A DNA stretch of 64,000 bases from CAJLIR01 sp964408085. Its GTDB lineage: Bacteria > Bacillota_I > Bacilli_A > RF39 > UBA660. Positions 33,864-42,746 of this stretch are shown here, in pieces. The notes beneath the pieces are model-generated. The model had not been told where the DNA came from and made no database searches. It saw only the letters and a list, made by a program, of their open reading frames with translations. The stretch is taken from positions 22,133 to 86,132 of the forward strand of contig CAYOYB010000009.1 of assembly GCA_964408085.1 (NCBI GenBank), written 5' to 3'. The first letter of the stretch is position 1, and every line of letters begins with the position of its first letter. The position numbers and the translations under genes were made by a program.

Positions 33864-36521
33864 TTACGCAATTTTTGATTTTTCTACTGTTATAACTGGG
33901 CGAAGTCCAACATTTCCATGAGATACAATATGATCACCAATTACTCCAATATCAAACATAAGCTTTGCATATATAGAATTACTACTAGATGATGTTCCTA
34001 ACCAATATGCACCACCACTTGTCGAATTATTTAAACAACCAGCACTTTGACATGAACCACCAGTTCTATCAAATAACCAACCATATTGACTAGGTTGTTG
34101 TTCAACAATATTACTTATTTCCAATTGATTTAATAATCTTGGAGTTAAATTACTATCCCATTCTATGGTATCATTTTCAAGTCGTTTTTTTAAAGATAAT
34201 GGTCCTTTATTATTATTTCCATCTGTTCCCCAATCCATTTCAGTACCACCTGCTGCTATATAGTCGACCTTCGATACCCATGGCCAACCTGCTGTTGTAT
34301 TATGGTCTAATATCATTGTATAGGTAGAGTCTGTTTCAGCATATGCATACCATTTCATACATCCTGTTTTTGTTCCTGTAGCACTATTCACATTACTTGC
34401 ATTACAACCTTTATTTAAATTGGTTGGATCTAAATATACTATTTTTTTAACCCCAGTGTAGCCTGTTACTCCACTTGGTGGATTTTCACTTGTTGGTGTA
34501 ACTAATAAATTATATTCTCGATAGTACCAATAATCTATATTGGGATTCTGTTGCAATCCATTTCCTGCATTATCTATTGCAAAAGTATATATAGTCCATG
34601 GACCATTTCCATCTAACACAACATCAAACGTATTTTTTGATGCATAATCTATACTCTTATTATCTACCTTATTTGCATAATATAAAGCACCAGCATTATA
34701 TACATGAACATGCATATACATCAAATTATCATCATCTACAGTTACTCTTACTGTTTGTGGTAAATGGTATGTTCCACCTTCAATACTATATGTTACTTTT
34801 GGTGGAGTTTTATCTATTGCAATAACATTAGTTTCTGAAAGTGGTCCAATATTTCCAGCTTTATCTATTGCCCTAAACCATATTCCTGTTCTATTATCTG
34901 TATCATATGTTATTGTAGTTGTGTTTTTATCTATATTTTGAAAATGTGCTCCATCATATGTAACTTGATAATAATCTATTTCGCCTATTTCATCTGTTAC
35001 TGATAATGTTGCAATTATATTTTGGTTCGTCCAAGTATCATATACATAAGGATTTCCATCTGCTGTTTTATATGTAACATTTAAAATTGGAGCTATTCTA
35101 TCTATTTCTGTAATTGTTAGTGAACCTCCATCTTTATAGTTTATTCCATCTGTTACTTTATAATAGATACTTCCATTTTCTTCTATTGTTAATGTTGGAT
35201 TACTTTCTACTTTATACCATGTATTAGCTATTAATGTTCCATTTGTATTTATTGTTTCTCCATCACAAGTAAAACTTGCATCTTCGACATCTCTACAAGT
35301 TACAGCTTCTACATTTGTTGTTACATCAATACTTGGTCTTATTAAGTACGTTCCAGTTCCTGTGAATGTAATAGTTGCTGTCTTTGATTGACTCCATCCT
35401 CCTGGATTTACTTCAGCTTCTGGTTGTGTTAATTCTCCAGCTGACATTGTTATAGTATGACTTTCTTTTGTATTTAAATCATTTTGTCCATTATTTATGA
35501 ATGTTCCATTTATAACTCTTACCTTTATTTGATGCTCTCCACTAGATACATCAGTAAAAGTATGCTCATTACTTTCTTGTGGTTCACTTGGTAACCATTC
35601 TCCATTATCTATACTAAATTGATATCTTACAATATTTGATTCACTATCTGTTCCACTTGCTGTTACTGTGATACTATTTGTTGTTGCTGATCTTTGTGTT
35701 ACACTTGCAACTGTAGGTGCTGTTCTATCTATTTCTGTTATTGTTAATGAGCCACCATCTTTATAATTTGTCCCATCTGTTACTTTATAATAGATACTTC
35801 CATTTTCTTCTATTGTTAATGTTGGATTACTTTCTACTTTATACCATCTATTAGCTATCAATGTTCCATATGTATTTATTACTTCTCCATCACAATTAAA
35901 ACTTGCATCTTCTACATCTCTACATGTTATAGCTGATACATTTGTTTTAACATTTACTGTTGGCATTACTAAATATGTTCCATCTCCTGTATAATTAACA
36001 GTTACTGTTTTACTCTGACTATATCCACTTGGACTTGGTGTTGCTGTTGGTGTAATTAAAATGACAGGTGGTGTTGGTATTTCACTTGCATCTACATCTC
36101 CACAACTTACTTCTTTATCATAATTACATCTAAAATCATTTATTATTAAATCTTCTGCTTTTATTGTTTTTCCATTATTACTTATTGTTATTTTTCCACT
36201 TGTTGGTTTTGTTCCCTTAAATGAAAGTTTATCTAAATTTGTTGTATTATAATTTTCTAGATTATTTTCTAATAGACAACCATAACTACTACAATTAAAT
36301 ACTAAATCCTCTTTTGGTAATGAACCATTATTTTCTAACATAAAATTTGTTGCATAAGTTTCTGCTGCTTTTACTATTCCATATGTTGAATCTTTTGCTG
36401 CATTTAGTCTTGCTTTATTCAATATTTTTAATATTTGTGGTACAGCTATTAAGGCTATTATAGCTAATATTACTATTACAGCTAGTAATTCTATTAATGT
36501 GAATCCCTTTTTATTTTTCAT
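33864..36521 (-). CDS. Giant type IV-like prepilin with repeated Ig-like modules
   Basis: An 885-residue protein with a class III prepilin signal: MKNKKG then FTLIELL, with cleavage expected after Gly6 and Glu at +5. A pilin helix (about 7-35) and a pilin head (about 36-142) with four cysteines follow. Most pilins stop there. This one continues with two near-identical modules (about 162-268 and 372-478), separated by and followed by further beta-sandwich domains (TAPTVASVTQRS..., DKTPPKVTYS...). It ends in a C-terminal domain with GCNASN...GCMKWYAY and a closing YWLGTSSSSNSIYAKL...VGLRPVITVEKS. It looks like a pilus-tip adhesin. A strong promoter is at 36558-36586. No pilus motor, platform or prepilin peptidase gene is in the window. 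Confidence 0.82.
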   Translation of the reverse strand: MKNKKGFTLIELLAVIVILAIIALIAVPQILKILNKARLNAAKDSTYGIVKAAETYATNFMLENNGSLPKEDLVFNCSSYGCLLENNLENYNTTNLDKLSFKGTKPTSGKITISNNGKTIKAEDLIINDFRCNYDKEVSCGDVDASEIPTPPVILITPTATPSPSGYSQSKTVTVNYTGDGTYLVMPTVNVKTNVSAITCRDVEDASFNCDGEVINTYGTLIANRWYKVESNPTLTIEENGSIYYKVTDGTNYKDGGSLTITEIDRTAPTVASVTQRSATTNSITVTASGTDSESNIVRYQFSIDNGEWLPSEPQESNEHTFTDVSSGEHQIKVRVINGTFINNGQNDLNTKESHTITMSAGELTQPEAEVNPGGWSQSKTATITFTGTGTYLIRPSIDVTTNVEAVTCRDVEDASFTCDGETINTNGTLIANTWYKVESNPTLTIEENGSIYYKVTDGINYKDGGSLTITEIDRIAPILNVTYKTADGNPYVYDTWTNQNIIATLSVTDEIGEIDYYQVTYDGAHFQNIDKNTTTITYDTDNRTGIWFRAIDKAGNIGPLSETNVIAIDKTPPKVTYSIEGGTYHLPQTVRVTVDDDNLMYMHVHVYNAGALYYANKVDNKSIDYASKNTFDVVLDGNGPWTIYTFAIDNAGNGLQQNPNIDYWYYREYNLLVTPTSENPPSGVTGYTGVKKIVYLDPTNLNKGCNASNVNSATGTKTGCMKWYAYAETDSTYTMILDHNTTAGWPWVSKVDYIAAGGTEMDWGTDGNNNKGPLSLKKRLENDTIEWDSNLTPRLLNQLEISNIVEQQPSQYGWLFDRTGGSCQSAGCLNNSTSGGAYWLGTSSSSNSIYAKLMFDIGVIGDHIVSHGNVGLRPVITVEKSKIA
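35088..35408 (-). repeat. Module copy 2 of the giant prepilin
   Basis: Encodes residues about 372-478, including TCRDVEDASFTCDGE, WYKVESNPTLTIEENGS and TEIDR. It is nearly identical in protein and very similar in DNA to the copy at 35718-36038, 630 bases away in the same direction. Such direct repeats can recombine and change protein length. Confidence 0.8.
35718..36038 (-). repeat. Module copy 1 of the giant prepilin
   Basis: Encodes residues about 162-268 (TCRDVEDASFNCDGE, WYKVESNPTLTIEENGS, TEIDRTAP). It is the partner of the copy at 35088-35408. Confidence 0.8.
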
Positions 36522-36557
36522 TATTTTTACTACTCCTTTTGCTACTTTATATAATCA

Positions 36558-36586
36558 ATTATAACATTATAATTCTTCGTTTTCAA
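36558..36586 (-). promoter_or_regulatory. Promoter of the giant prepilin gene
   Basis: TTGAAA (36581-36586), exactly 17 bases, extended TGTTATAAT with -10 core at 36558-36563, minus strand. It is a near-consensus vegetative promoter. Confidence 0.75.
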
Positions 36587-36683
36587 TAATACCTACTTAT
36601 CTTTTTTATTATTGACATTATCTTTATATTTATTATAATCATTTATAATTTGTTTTGAAGAATTTTAATGTTTTAATTTAGGT

Positions 36684-36719
36684 CAAAAAAAAGAATCTTT
36701 ATATTTTCAAAGATTCTTT
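36684..36719 (-). terminator. Terminator of tsf
   Basis: Eleven-base-pair stem AAAGAATCTTT (36690-36700) with AAAGATTCTTT (36709-36719), followed by T8 on the minus strand. It lies just after the tsf stop. Confidence 0.85.
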
Positions 36720-36730
36720 AATTTATTAAA

Positions 36731-37609
36731 TTAAATACTATTAATTTGTTTTGCTACTTCATCAGCAAAATTTTCTTCTTTTTTATCGATACCTTCTCCA
36801 ACTTCATAACGAGTCATTGAAGTAATTGTACCACCATTGTTTGCAACAAATTTAGCAACACTTTCTTTATTTTCAGATTTAATGAAAATTTGATTTTCTA
36901 AAGCAACATCTTCATAATATTTGTTGATTTTTCCAACTAATATACTCTCGATACGATCAGCTGGTTTTCCTTCGTTGATTAATTGTTCTCTAATTACTTC
37001 TTTTTCTTTATCTAAAACATCAGTTGGTACTTCACTACTTTTTAAGTATAAAGGACGCATTGCAGCTGCATGCATTGCTACATCTTTAGCAACTTCTTCA
37101 GTTGTATTTTCTGTTACAATTAAAGTAGCAATTTTTCCACCCATATGAATATATGAACCAAATTGTTCATTATCTTTTTTAGTTACTTTTTTAAATCTTC
37201 TTAAACTTAATTTTTCTCCTATTTTAGCAGTCTTATTAACAATTAATGATTCAATTGTTTCACCATTAGTATTAAGGGCTAAAGCCTCTTCTACAGTACT
37301 AGCATTACTATCTATAATTGCTTTTAAAATTTCCTCAACCATAGCTAGAAATTCTTCATTTTTGGCTACAAAGTCTGTTTCAGAGTTTACTTCAACGATA
37401 ACTGCTTCATTACCTCTAACTAAAATAGAAGCGATACCCTCAGCTGCAATACGATCAGCTTTTTTAGCAGCTTTAGAAATTCCTTTTTCTCTTAGCCAAT
37501 TAACAGCTTCATCAATATTACCATCAGTTGCATCTAATGCTTTTTTACAATCAAGCATTCCTGCTCCAGTCATTTCTCTTAAATCTTTTACTAAACTTGG
37601 ACTTACCAT
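36731..37609 (-). CDS. tsf: Translation elongation factor Ts
   Basis: Nucleotide exchange factor for EF-Tu. The 292 residues contain the UBA-like start SLVKDLREMTGAGMLDCKKAL (about 4-24), the core TDFVAKNEEF, and YIHMGGKIATLIV. The ATG at 37609 is the proper start (GGGAAG upstream); a longer frame has no such site. It follows rpsB by 59 bases that contain a small hairpin (GGTGATTT paired with AAATCATC), probably an attenuator between the two genes. The usual pyrH-frr genes do not follow; the prepilin gene does, behind a terminator. Confidence 0.97.
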   Translation of the reverse strand: MVSPSLVKDLREMTGAGMLDCKKALDATDGNIDEAVNWLREKGISKAAKKADRIAAEGIASILVRGNEAVIVEVNSETDFVAKNEEFLAMVEEILKAIIDSNASTVEEALALNTNGETIESLIVNKTAKIGEKLSLRRFKKVTKKDNEQFGSYIHMGGKIATLIVTENTTEEVAKDVAMHAAAMRPLYLKSSEVPTDVLDKEKEVIREQLINEGKPADRIESILVGKINKYYEDVALENQIFIKSENKESVAKFVANNGGTITSMTRYEVGEGIDKKEENFADEVAKQINSI

Positions 37610-37668
37610 TTTTATCTTCCCTTCTTTTAAAATTAAAGATGATTTATTTAAAATCACCTTAATATCTA

Positions 37669-38724
37669 TTATTTTAAAGCATCGATTAATTCTGACTTTT
37701 TCATTGTAGAATAACCTTTAACTTCTTTTGTCTTAGCCATTTCACGAAGTTCAGCAACTGTTAATGTACTTAAATCAGTACTAGCTTTTTCTTCTTTTAC
37801 AGTAACTTTTTCTTCTTTAACTTCTTTTTTATTTTCTTTTGGTGCTACAGTTTCTCTTGTTTGATTACTTTCTTTTCGTTCGTTTCTTTTATCATTATTG
37901 AAATTTTTACGATCTTCAAATCTCTTATTATTATCAAATCTTCTTGGTCTATCTTCTTTTTTCTTAACTGAATCAACAGCTCTTTGCATTATTTCATTAG
38001 CATTACTGTTTTTATCTTCATCTTTTACATAATCAACTAATTTTTCGCCTTGAGCTTCGCATATAGCATTTGCCATTACACCAGTAATTAATTTTACAGC
38101 TCTAATAGCGTCATCATTACCAGGTATAACATAATCTACCATATCAGGATCACAGTTAGTATCAACAATTCCAAAAACAGGAATATGAAGTTTTCTAGCT
38201 TCTCTAATTGCGATTTCCTCTTTAGAAGGATCAACTATATATAAAGCATCTGGTAATTTATACATTTCACGAATACCACATAAAAGTTTATTTAATTTGT
38301 CGTATTCTTTCTTTAGACCAATAACTTCTTTTTTAGGTAATAAATCGAAATAACCATCTTTTTCCATTTTTTCGATTTCTTCTAATCTTTTAACTCTTCT
38401 TCTAATTGTTTTGAAGTTTGTTAAAGTTCCACCTAACCATCTTTCTGTTACATAATAAGATTTTGAACGAAGTGCTTCCTCTCTAACAGCTTCTTGAGCT
38501 TGTTTACGAGTTCCAACTAATAAAACCTTTCCACCATTTGCAACAATATTTCTTAAAGCAACATATGCTTCTTCGATTTTCTTTGCTGTTTTTTGTAAAT
38601 CAATAATATATATATCATCTCTTGATGTAAATATATATTCTTTCATTTTAGGGTTCCATCTTTTAGTCTGATGACCAAAATGAACACCTGCTTCTAGTAA
38701 ATAACTCATTGACACTACTGCCAT
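37669..38724 (-). CDS. rpsB: Ribosomal protein S2 with a Rho-N-like C-terminal extension
   Basis: Small-subunit protein. Residues 1 to about 235 are a normal S2 (SMSYLLEAGVHFGHQTKRWNPKM at the start, TERWLGGTLTNF near 95, DTNCDPDMVDYVIPGNDDA near 200). It then runs on for about 115 residues to 351, whereas most S2 proteins end near 240-260. The tail has a basic, Arg/Asn-rich part (RRFDNNKRFEDRKNF), an acidic-basic Lys/Glu part, and a final block, LSTLTVAELREMAKTKE then GYSTMKKSELIDALK, that looks like the small Rho N-terminal/SAP helix-extended-helix motif. Such motifs bind nucleic acid. ATG at 38724 follows AAAGGAGG. First gene of the rpsB-tsf operon. Confidence 0.95.
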   Translation of the reverse strand: MAVVSMSYLLEAGVHFGHQTKRWNPKMKEYIFTSRDDIYIIDLQKTAKKIEEAYVALRNIVANGGKVLLVGTRKQAQEAVREEALRSKSYYVTERWLGGTLTNFKTIRRRVKRLEEIEKMEKDGYFDLLPKKEVIGLKKEYDKLNKLLCGIREMYKLPDALYIVDPSKEEIAIREARKLHIPVFGIVDTNCDPDMVDYVIPGNDDAIRAVKLITGVMANAICEAQGEKLVDYVKDEDKNSNANEIMQRAVDSVKKKEDRPRRFDNNKRFEDRKNFNNDKRNERKESNQTRETVAPKENKKEVKEEKVTVKEEKASTDLSTLTVAELREMAKTKEVKGYSTMKKSELIDALK

Positions 38725-38831
38725 TTTATTCCTCCTTTTGTTATTTTCCTCCGACACATCACTTTTAAATTTCCACCATTTGGCACTCGGAATTTAAATC
38801 AATGTCGTGTGTATTTGAAAAAGCCAAATGT
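38725..38831 (-). promoter_or_regulatory. Structured 5' leader of rpsB, candidate S2 autoregulatory element
   Basis: About 100 bases between the promoter and the start. TTTGGC near the 5' end can pair with GCCAAA later. In competition or nested with it, TTTAAATTCC pairs with GGAAATTTAAA, and ACAC..CAT can extend that stem with ATG.GTGT. Ribosomal protein leaders of this kind bind their own protein to stop translation. No known family match was made; the pairings are by eye. Confidence 0.45.
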
Positions 38832-38860
38832 ATTATACCATTAAATTGGCTTTTGAGCAA
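38832..38860 (-). promoter_or_regulatory. rpsB promoter
   Basis: TTGCTC (38855-38860), 17 bases, extended TGGTATAAT with -10 core at 38832-38837, minus strand. Confidence 0.75.
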
Positions 38861-38923
38861 TAATTTTTTTAAAATTAACAACTATTTAATTATATGTATA
38901 AATATTTAAATTATGGCTTTTAG

Positions 38924-39268
38924 TTAAATCCACCTACTTGTTTCAACTGGTTTAACTGCAACAGTTTTATAATTATTATATTCATTAATCAAAATAGTAT
39001 TTAAATCTTGAATATAATTATCTTCCATATCATTTAATCGACTCTTAACAAATTGAAAAAAATTTTGATCTATTATATATAAATTCATAATATCGTCTAT
39101 TTTTTTTAACATTTTAACTTCTGATTTATCATTTAAATCAACGTTATAAATAGAAGTCTGATAATTTTTTAATAACATTTCACTTATATAATCATCTTTA
39201 TTAAAACAAAAATCATTAATAAAATTATAATTTTTAAAATACTTACTATAGTCTATAGCAGTATTCAT
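38924..39268 (-). CDS. Hypothetical acidic helical protein
   Basis: I do not recognise this 114-residue protein. It is soluble and rich in Asp, Asn, Tyr and Ile, with predicted helices in the middle (VKMLKKIDDIMNLYIIDQNFFQFV) and a short tail ending KPVETSRWI. There is no signal peptide. Its ATG overlaps the rseP stop by one base (TAATG), so it is translated with the uppS-cdsA-rseP operon. dxr and proS often neighbour rseP in other species; this protein resembles neither. Confidence 0.6.
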   Translation of the reverse strand: MNTAIDYSKYFKNYNFINDFCFNKDDYISEMLLKNYQTSIYNVDLNDKSEVKMLKKIDDIMNLYIIDQNFFQFVKSRLNDMEDNYIQDLNTILINEYNNYKTVAVKPVETSRWI

Positions 39269-40308
39269 TAGAACAACCTCAAAATATCATTATAAGTGAT
39301 AACTACCATTAAAATCATTAATAAAATCATTCCAACTGCATGAATTGTATTTTCTAATTTAGGATCAACCTGTTTACCTTTAATTTTTTCTATGATTAAA
39401 AATAATAATCTACCACCATCAAAAGCTGGTAAAGGTAATATATTAATAAATCCTACATTAACGCATAATAAACCAACTAAATTCATCATTGTTAAAATTC
39501 CGTATTTGCTAGCCTCACCAACAATATTATAAATACCAACTGGTCCAGATAAATTATTAAGTGATAACTTTCCAGTAATTAAATAGAAAATAACTAAAAC
39601 CATTTGATGAATAAGTGAAAATACATTTGTAAAAGCATATTTTAAAGCTGGTAAAAAACCTTTCTCATAATTATTTTTATAAGAGAAACCATAATAATAT
39701 GTTTTTGTATCATCTTCTGTATTCTTTTCAATTGGTGTGATAGTAATTGTTTTCGATTCACCATTTTCAGTTAAAATATCAAACTTAAAATCTTTACCAT
39801 AATTAATTTCAAACTCTAAAGCTAAATGCGACATTGACTTAATCTTTTTTCCATTTAATCCGATAATTTTACTGTTTTGTTCTAAGCCAGCTTGAAAAGC
39901 CGGGCTATCTTCTTCAACTGTGTTTATATAGGTAGCACTACTTGGTGAACCATTAACTAGACCAATTATAAAAAAGATAATTATAGCTAACAAAAAGTTA
40001 AATAAAACACCTGCAATAATCGTCATAAATCTTTGAAACCAAGTTTTTGATTGCAATTGTTTTTCTTTAGGAATATCTTTATCTTCTTCTACTGATTCGC
40101 CTGCCATTTGAACATAACCACCAATTGGAAATAAACGAATACTATAAACAGTTTCGTCTTTTTTACTATGAATTTGGAATAATTTTGGTCCCATACCAAT
40201 TGAGAATTCATAAACATATATACCTGCTTTTTTAGCAAAAATAAAGTGTCCTAATTCATGAATCAAAACTGTAATTCCAAGAATTAAAATAAAATATATA
40301 AGAGTCAT
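39268..40308 (-). CDS. rseP: Site-2 intramembrane zinc protease (RseP/RasP)
   Basis: Membrane protease that cuts anti-sigma factors and leftover signal peptides inside the bilayer. The zinc motif HELGH is at 17-21 in the first helix, and the third ligand lies in NILPLPAFDGGRLL near the C-terminus. A PDZ-like domain (about 115-195, including DSPAFQAGLEQNSKIIGLNG) and GPVGIYNIVGEA complete the family layout. The 346 residues have four helices. It lies 12 bases after cdsA, whose operon order uppS-cdsA-rseP is classical except for the missing dxr. Confidence 0.95.
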   Translation of the reverse strand: MTLIYFILILGITVLIHELGHFIFAKKAGIYVYEFSIGMGPKLFQIHSKKDETVYSIRLFPIGGYVQMAGESVEEDKDIPKEKQLQSKTWFQRFMTIIAGVLFNFLLAIIIFFIIGLVNGSPSSATYINTVEEDSPAFQAGLEQNSKIIGLNGKKIKSMSHLALEFEINYGKDFKFDILTENGESKTITITPIEKNTEDDTKTYYYGFSYKNNYEKGFLPALKYAFTNVFSLIHQMVLVIFYLITGKLSLNNLSGPVGIYNIVGEASKYGILTMMNLVGLLCVNVGFINILPLPAFDGGRLLFLIIEKIKGKQVDPKLENTIHAVGMILLMILMVVITYNDILRLF

Positions 40309-40320
40309 TATTTTCCTCCT

Positions 40321-41118
40321 TTAGATAAGTGAAATAAAAAACATAAATCCAAGCGCTACAAAAATAATACTATCTAAACGATCCAAAATTCCTCCATGAC
40401 CTGGCATAATATTTGAGAAATCTTTTTTATCAAAATAACGTTTTATAGCTGAAAAAACTAAATCTCCAAATTGGCCAATAATTGATAAAAATGTTGTCAT
40501 AAAAATAACTATGTAAAGTGGTAAGGTACTATCAATAACTGTATTATAAAAAACACTAGCTACAAAAACGCCTAATAATGTTCCACCAATCATTCCTTCA
40601 ATCGTCTTTTTAGGAGAAATATTTGATAATAACTTATTTTTGCCAATCAATGTTCCTGTAAATAAGGCAAATGTATCCGTAAATATTGAAATTAATAGTA
40701 AGTATAATAATAAATTAAGACCTTCACTACGAAGCAATATAAATAATGAGAAAGAAGTTCCTAAGAAAAATACACCGCCTATTAAATAGAAGGCATCATT
40801 GACACTATATAAAGCTCTATCATGATATAAAACAGTAGGAATTAAAAATGTTAAAAAAACACCTGCAATAAGACGATAATCAACTGATAACAAATAATTA
40901 TTTGAAGAATTAAAGAAGATAATCAGTCCTAAAGCAATATAAGAAATAAATTCAATGAAAACAGGAATTTCTTTTTTACTCTTTTTAATATCTAAAAATT
41001 CTTTTAAACCTAAGATAGCCAAGATAAAGATAGTAATATCAAAAAGCAATCCACCACTTATTAAAATAGGAATTAAAATTAATAGAGCTATAGCTGCACT
41101 AATTATTCTTATTTTCAT
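40321..41118 (-). CDS. cdsA: Phosphatidate cytidylyltransferase
   Basis: Makes CDP-diacylglycerol, the precursor of membrane phospholipids, from phosphatidic acid and CTP. The 265-residue protein has about eight membrane helices. The signature near the end is present: SPKKTIEGMIGG, GDLVFSAIKRYFDKKDFSN, then MPGHGGILDRLDS. Its start overlaps the uppS stop by four bases, and rseP follows, so it is the middle gene of the operon. Confidence 0.96.
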   Translation of the reverse strand: MKIRIISAAIALLILIPILISGGLLFDITIFILAILGLKEFLDIKKSKKEIPVFIEFISYIALGLIIFFNSSNNYLLSVDYRLIAGVFLTFLIPTVLYHDRALYSVNDAFYLIGGVFFLGTSFSLFILLRSEGLNLLLYLLLISIFTDTFALFTGTLIGKNKLLSNISPKKTIEGMIGGTLLGVFVASVFYNTVIDSTLPLYIVIFMTTFLSIIGQFGDLVFSAIKRYFDKKDFSNIMPGHGGILDRLDSIIFVALGFMFFISLI

Positions 41119-41825
41119 TTTGAATTTCCACCAAACCTTCTATCTCTTTTATTATATTCTAATAGAGCTTGTTCAAATTCTGATTCTTTAAAATCTGGAA
41201 AATAAGTTTTGCAAAAATAAAATTCAGAATAAGATGCTTGCCACAACATAAAACTACTAATACGCATTTCTCCACTTGTTCTAATAACTAAATCAACAGG
41301 TGGTAGGTCTTGATATAAATATTTTGTGTAAATATCTCTATTTAAATCATTTATATTTAATAAACCTTTATTAACATCATCATAGATTTTTTTGGTAGCA
41401 TCAACAATTTCTTCATTTCCATCATAATTAAAACAAAAATTAATTGTACCTTTTGTATTATTTTTTGTCTTTTCAGTTAATTCTTCGACAGCTTCTAAAA
41501 CATCAGCTCTTAAACCATCTTTTTTACCAGAAAAAACTATTCTAATATTTTCATCATTATATTTTTTAGAAAATGTTTTAAATTTTTTTACAGCCATATC
41601 CATTAAATAGTTAACTTCTTCTTCACTTCTTTTAAAATTTTCAGTTGAAAAAACATAAGCACTTACTACTTTAACACCACGGTCAATCATATAGCTAAAC
41701 AATTTTTCTATATTTTCAACACCAGCTTTATGCCCTTCAACTGATTTTAATCCTTTTTCTTTAGCCCAACGTCTATTTCCATCGGCTATAACCCCAACAT
41801 GATTGGGAATTTTTAAATTATCCAT
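41115..41825 (-). CDS. uppS: Isoprenyl (undecaprenyl) diphosphate synthase
   Basis: Makes the C55 lipid that carries peptidoglycan precursors, from farnesyl diphosphate and isopentenyl diphosphate. It has 236 residues with the active-site motif VIADGNRRWAKEKG (residues about 11-24), STENFKRS, and RTSGEMRISSFMLWQASYSEFYF near the C-terminus. These are all UppS motifs. GAGGTGAG lies upstream of the ATG at 41825, and the TTGTAT-17-TATAAT promoter at 41851-41879 starts the operon. Confidence 0.96.
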   Translation of the reverse strand: MDNLKIPNHVGVIADGNRRWAKEKGLKSVEGHKAGVENIEKLFSYMIDRGVKVVSAYVFSTENFKRSEEEVNYLMDMAVKKFKTFSKKYNDENIRIVFSGKKDGLRADVLEAVEELTEKTKNNTKGTINFCFNYDGNEEIVDATKKIYDDVNKGLLNINDLNRDIYTKYLYQDLPPVDLVIRTSGEMRISSFMLWQASYSEFYFCKTYFPDFKESEFEQALLEYNKRDRRFGGNSK

Positions 41826-41850
41826 AACTCACCTCATAATACCATAATTA

Positions 41851-41879
41851 ATTATATTATAAATAGCTACTTTATACAA
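41851..41879 (-). promoter_or_regulatory. uppS operon promoter
   Basis: TTGTAT (41874-41879), 17 bases, TATAAT (41851-41856), minus strand. The rest of the gap 41880-42061 shows no gene. Confidence 0.65.
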
Positions 41880-42061
41880 GATTAATTGCTATTTTATTTT
41901 ATTTTTACTTATTAGTTCAAAATATAATGTTGCTTATTTTTTTGTAAATTTATATTGATTTTTGCCATTTCACGCATTGATTTTAACGTTCTATACAGAA
42001 TATCAACACAATTAAATAAGAAAATGATAAAGTTTTATTTCGTCTATGTAGGAGGTGTTTT

Positions 42062-42454
42062 ATGGATGAATTTAATATAATTAAATACTTAAATGATATA
42101 CAGTTACAAGATATTATCTCTTTATTTATAGTTACTACTAAAAATGGGTATTATGAATATTCATTTGAAGCGGTTGATCAAAACAACGAATTTGTAAGTG
42201 GTTCTGTTTGTGTTTATAGTGATAAAGTTAATATATGTTATAGAGCTAATAATGGCTTATATCATCAATACTCTAGTAAACTTATTTTTTATAATCAAGT
42301 TGATTATGATGTTATTACAGAATATAGTACAATCAATTCTGACGAAGAAAAAAGCATTATTAATAGGAAAATTGGGAAAAATATTCCAAAAAGAAATTTA
42401 TTTGGATTTAAAGAAAATAAAATTAATCGTCAAAAAACTTTATTATATTATTAA
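42062..42454 (+). CDS. Hypothetical small protein
   Basis: Not recognised. The 130-residue product is soluble with a beta-rich first half (IISLFIVTTKNGYYEYSFEAVD, GSVCVYSDKVNICYRA) and a basic tail (INRKIGKNIPKRNLFGFKENKINRQK). A very good ribosome site, GGAGGTG, stands seven bases before the ATG, which argues that it is a real gene although it has no neighbour on its strand. A terminator hairpin follows at 42462-42499. It is flanked by uppS and khpA, both on the other strand. Confidence 0.62.
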   Translation: MDEFNIIKYLNDIQLQDIISLFIVTTKNGYYEYSFEAVDQNNEFVSGSVCVYSDKVNICYRANNGLYHQYSSKLIFYNQVDYDVITEYSTINSDEEKSIINRKIGKNIPKRNLFGFKENKINRQKTLLYY

Positions 42455-42461
42455 TTTTACA

Positions 42462-42499
42462 AAAAAAGCATTAGCCATATATTAAGCTAATACTTTTTT
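42462..42499. terminator. Bidirectional terminator between the gene at 42062 and khpA
   Basis: Stem AAAAAG.ATTAGC with GCTAAT.CTTTTT (one mismatch), T-run on either strand. It serves two converging genes. Confidence 0.75.
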
Positions 42500-42500
42500 A

Positions 42501-42746
42501 TTAAAAAGCATCAAAATTAACTTTAACTTTTTTTAAGTTATTGGTATAAGCAGCAGCTTGAACGATAGTTCTAATTGAAGAAGCTACGCGTCCATTCTTA
42601 CCAATAACGTAACCAATTTCTTCTGATGAAACTAATACCTCTATTGTAATATATTCGTCATCTTCATCAAATTGCTTTACAGATATAGCATTTTCATCAT
42701 GAACTATTTGTTTAACCAAATATTCTGTTAATTCCACTAAATTCAT
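42501..42746 (-). CDS. khpA: KH-domain RNA-binding protein KhpA
   Basis: An 81-residue single KH domain. EEIGYVIGKNGRVASSIRTIVQ contains the GxxG loop (GKNG) that grips RNA. In Gram-positives KhpA pairs with KhpB (Jag/EloR) and influences cell length and division. It overlaps rpsP by one base (stop/start TAATG), as in Bacillus, where it lies between rpsP and rimM. The rimM, trmD and rplS genes are absent here: a terminator follows. Confidence 0.93.
   Translation of the reverse strand: MNLVELTEYLVKQIVHDENAISVKQFDEDDEYITIEVLVSSEEIGYVIGKNGRVASSIRTIVQAAAYTNNLKKVKVNFDAF

Noticed and set aside
35088..36038. Repeated DNA suggestive of an array
   Set aside because: These are two long in-frame modules of one protein, not short repeats with unique spacers. 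No CRISPR array or cas gene was seen anywhere in the window.
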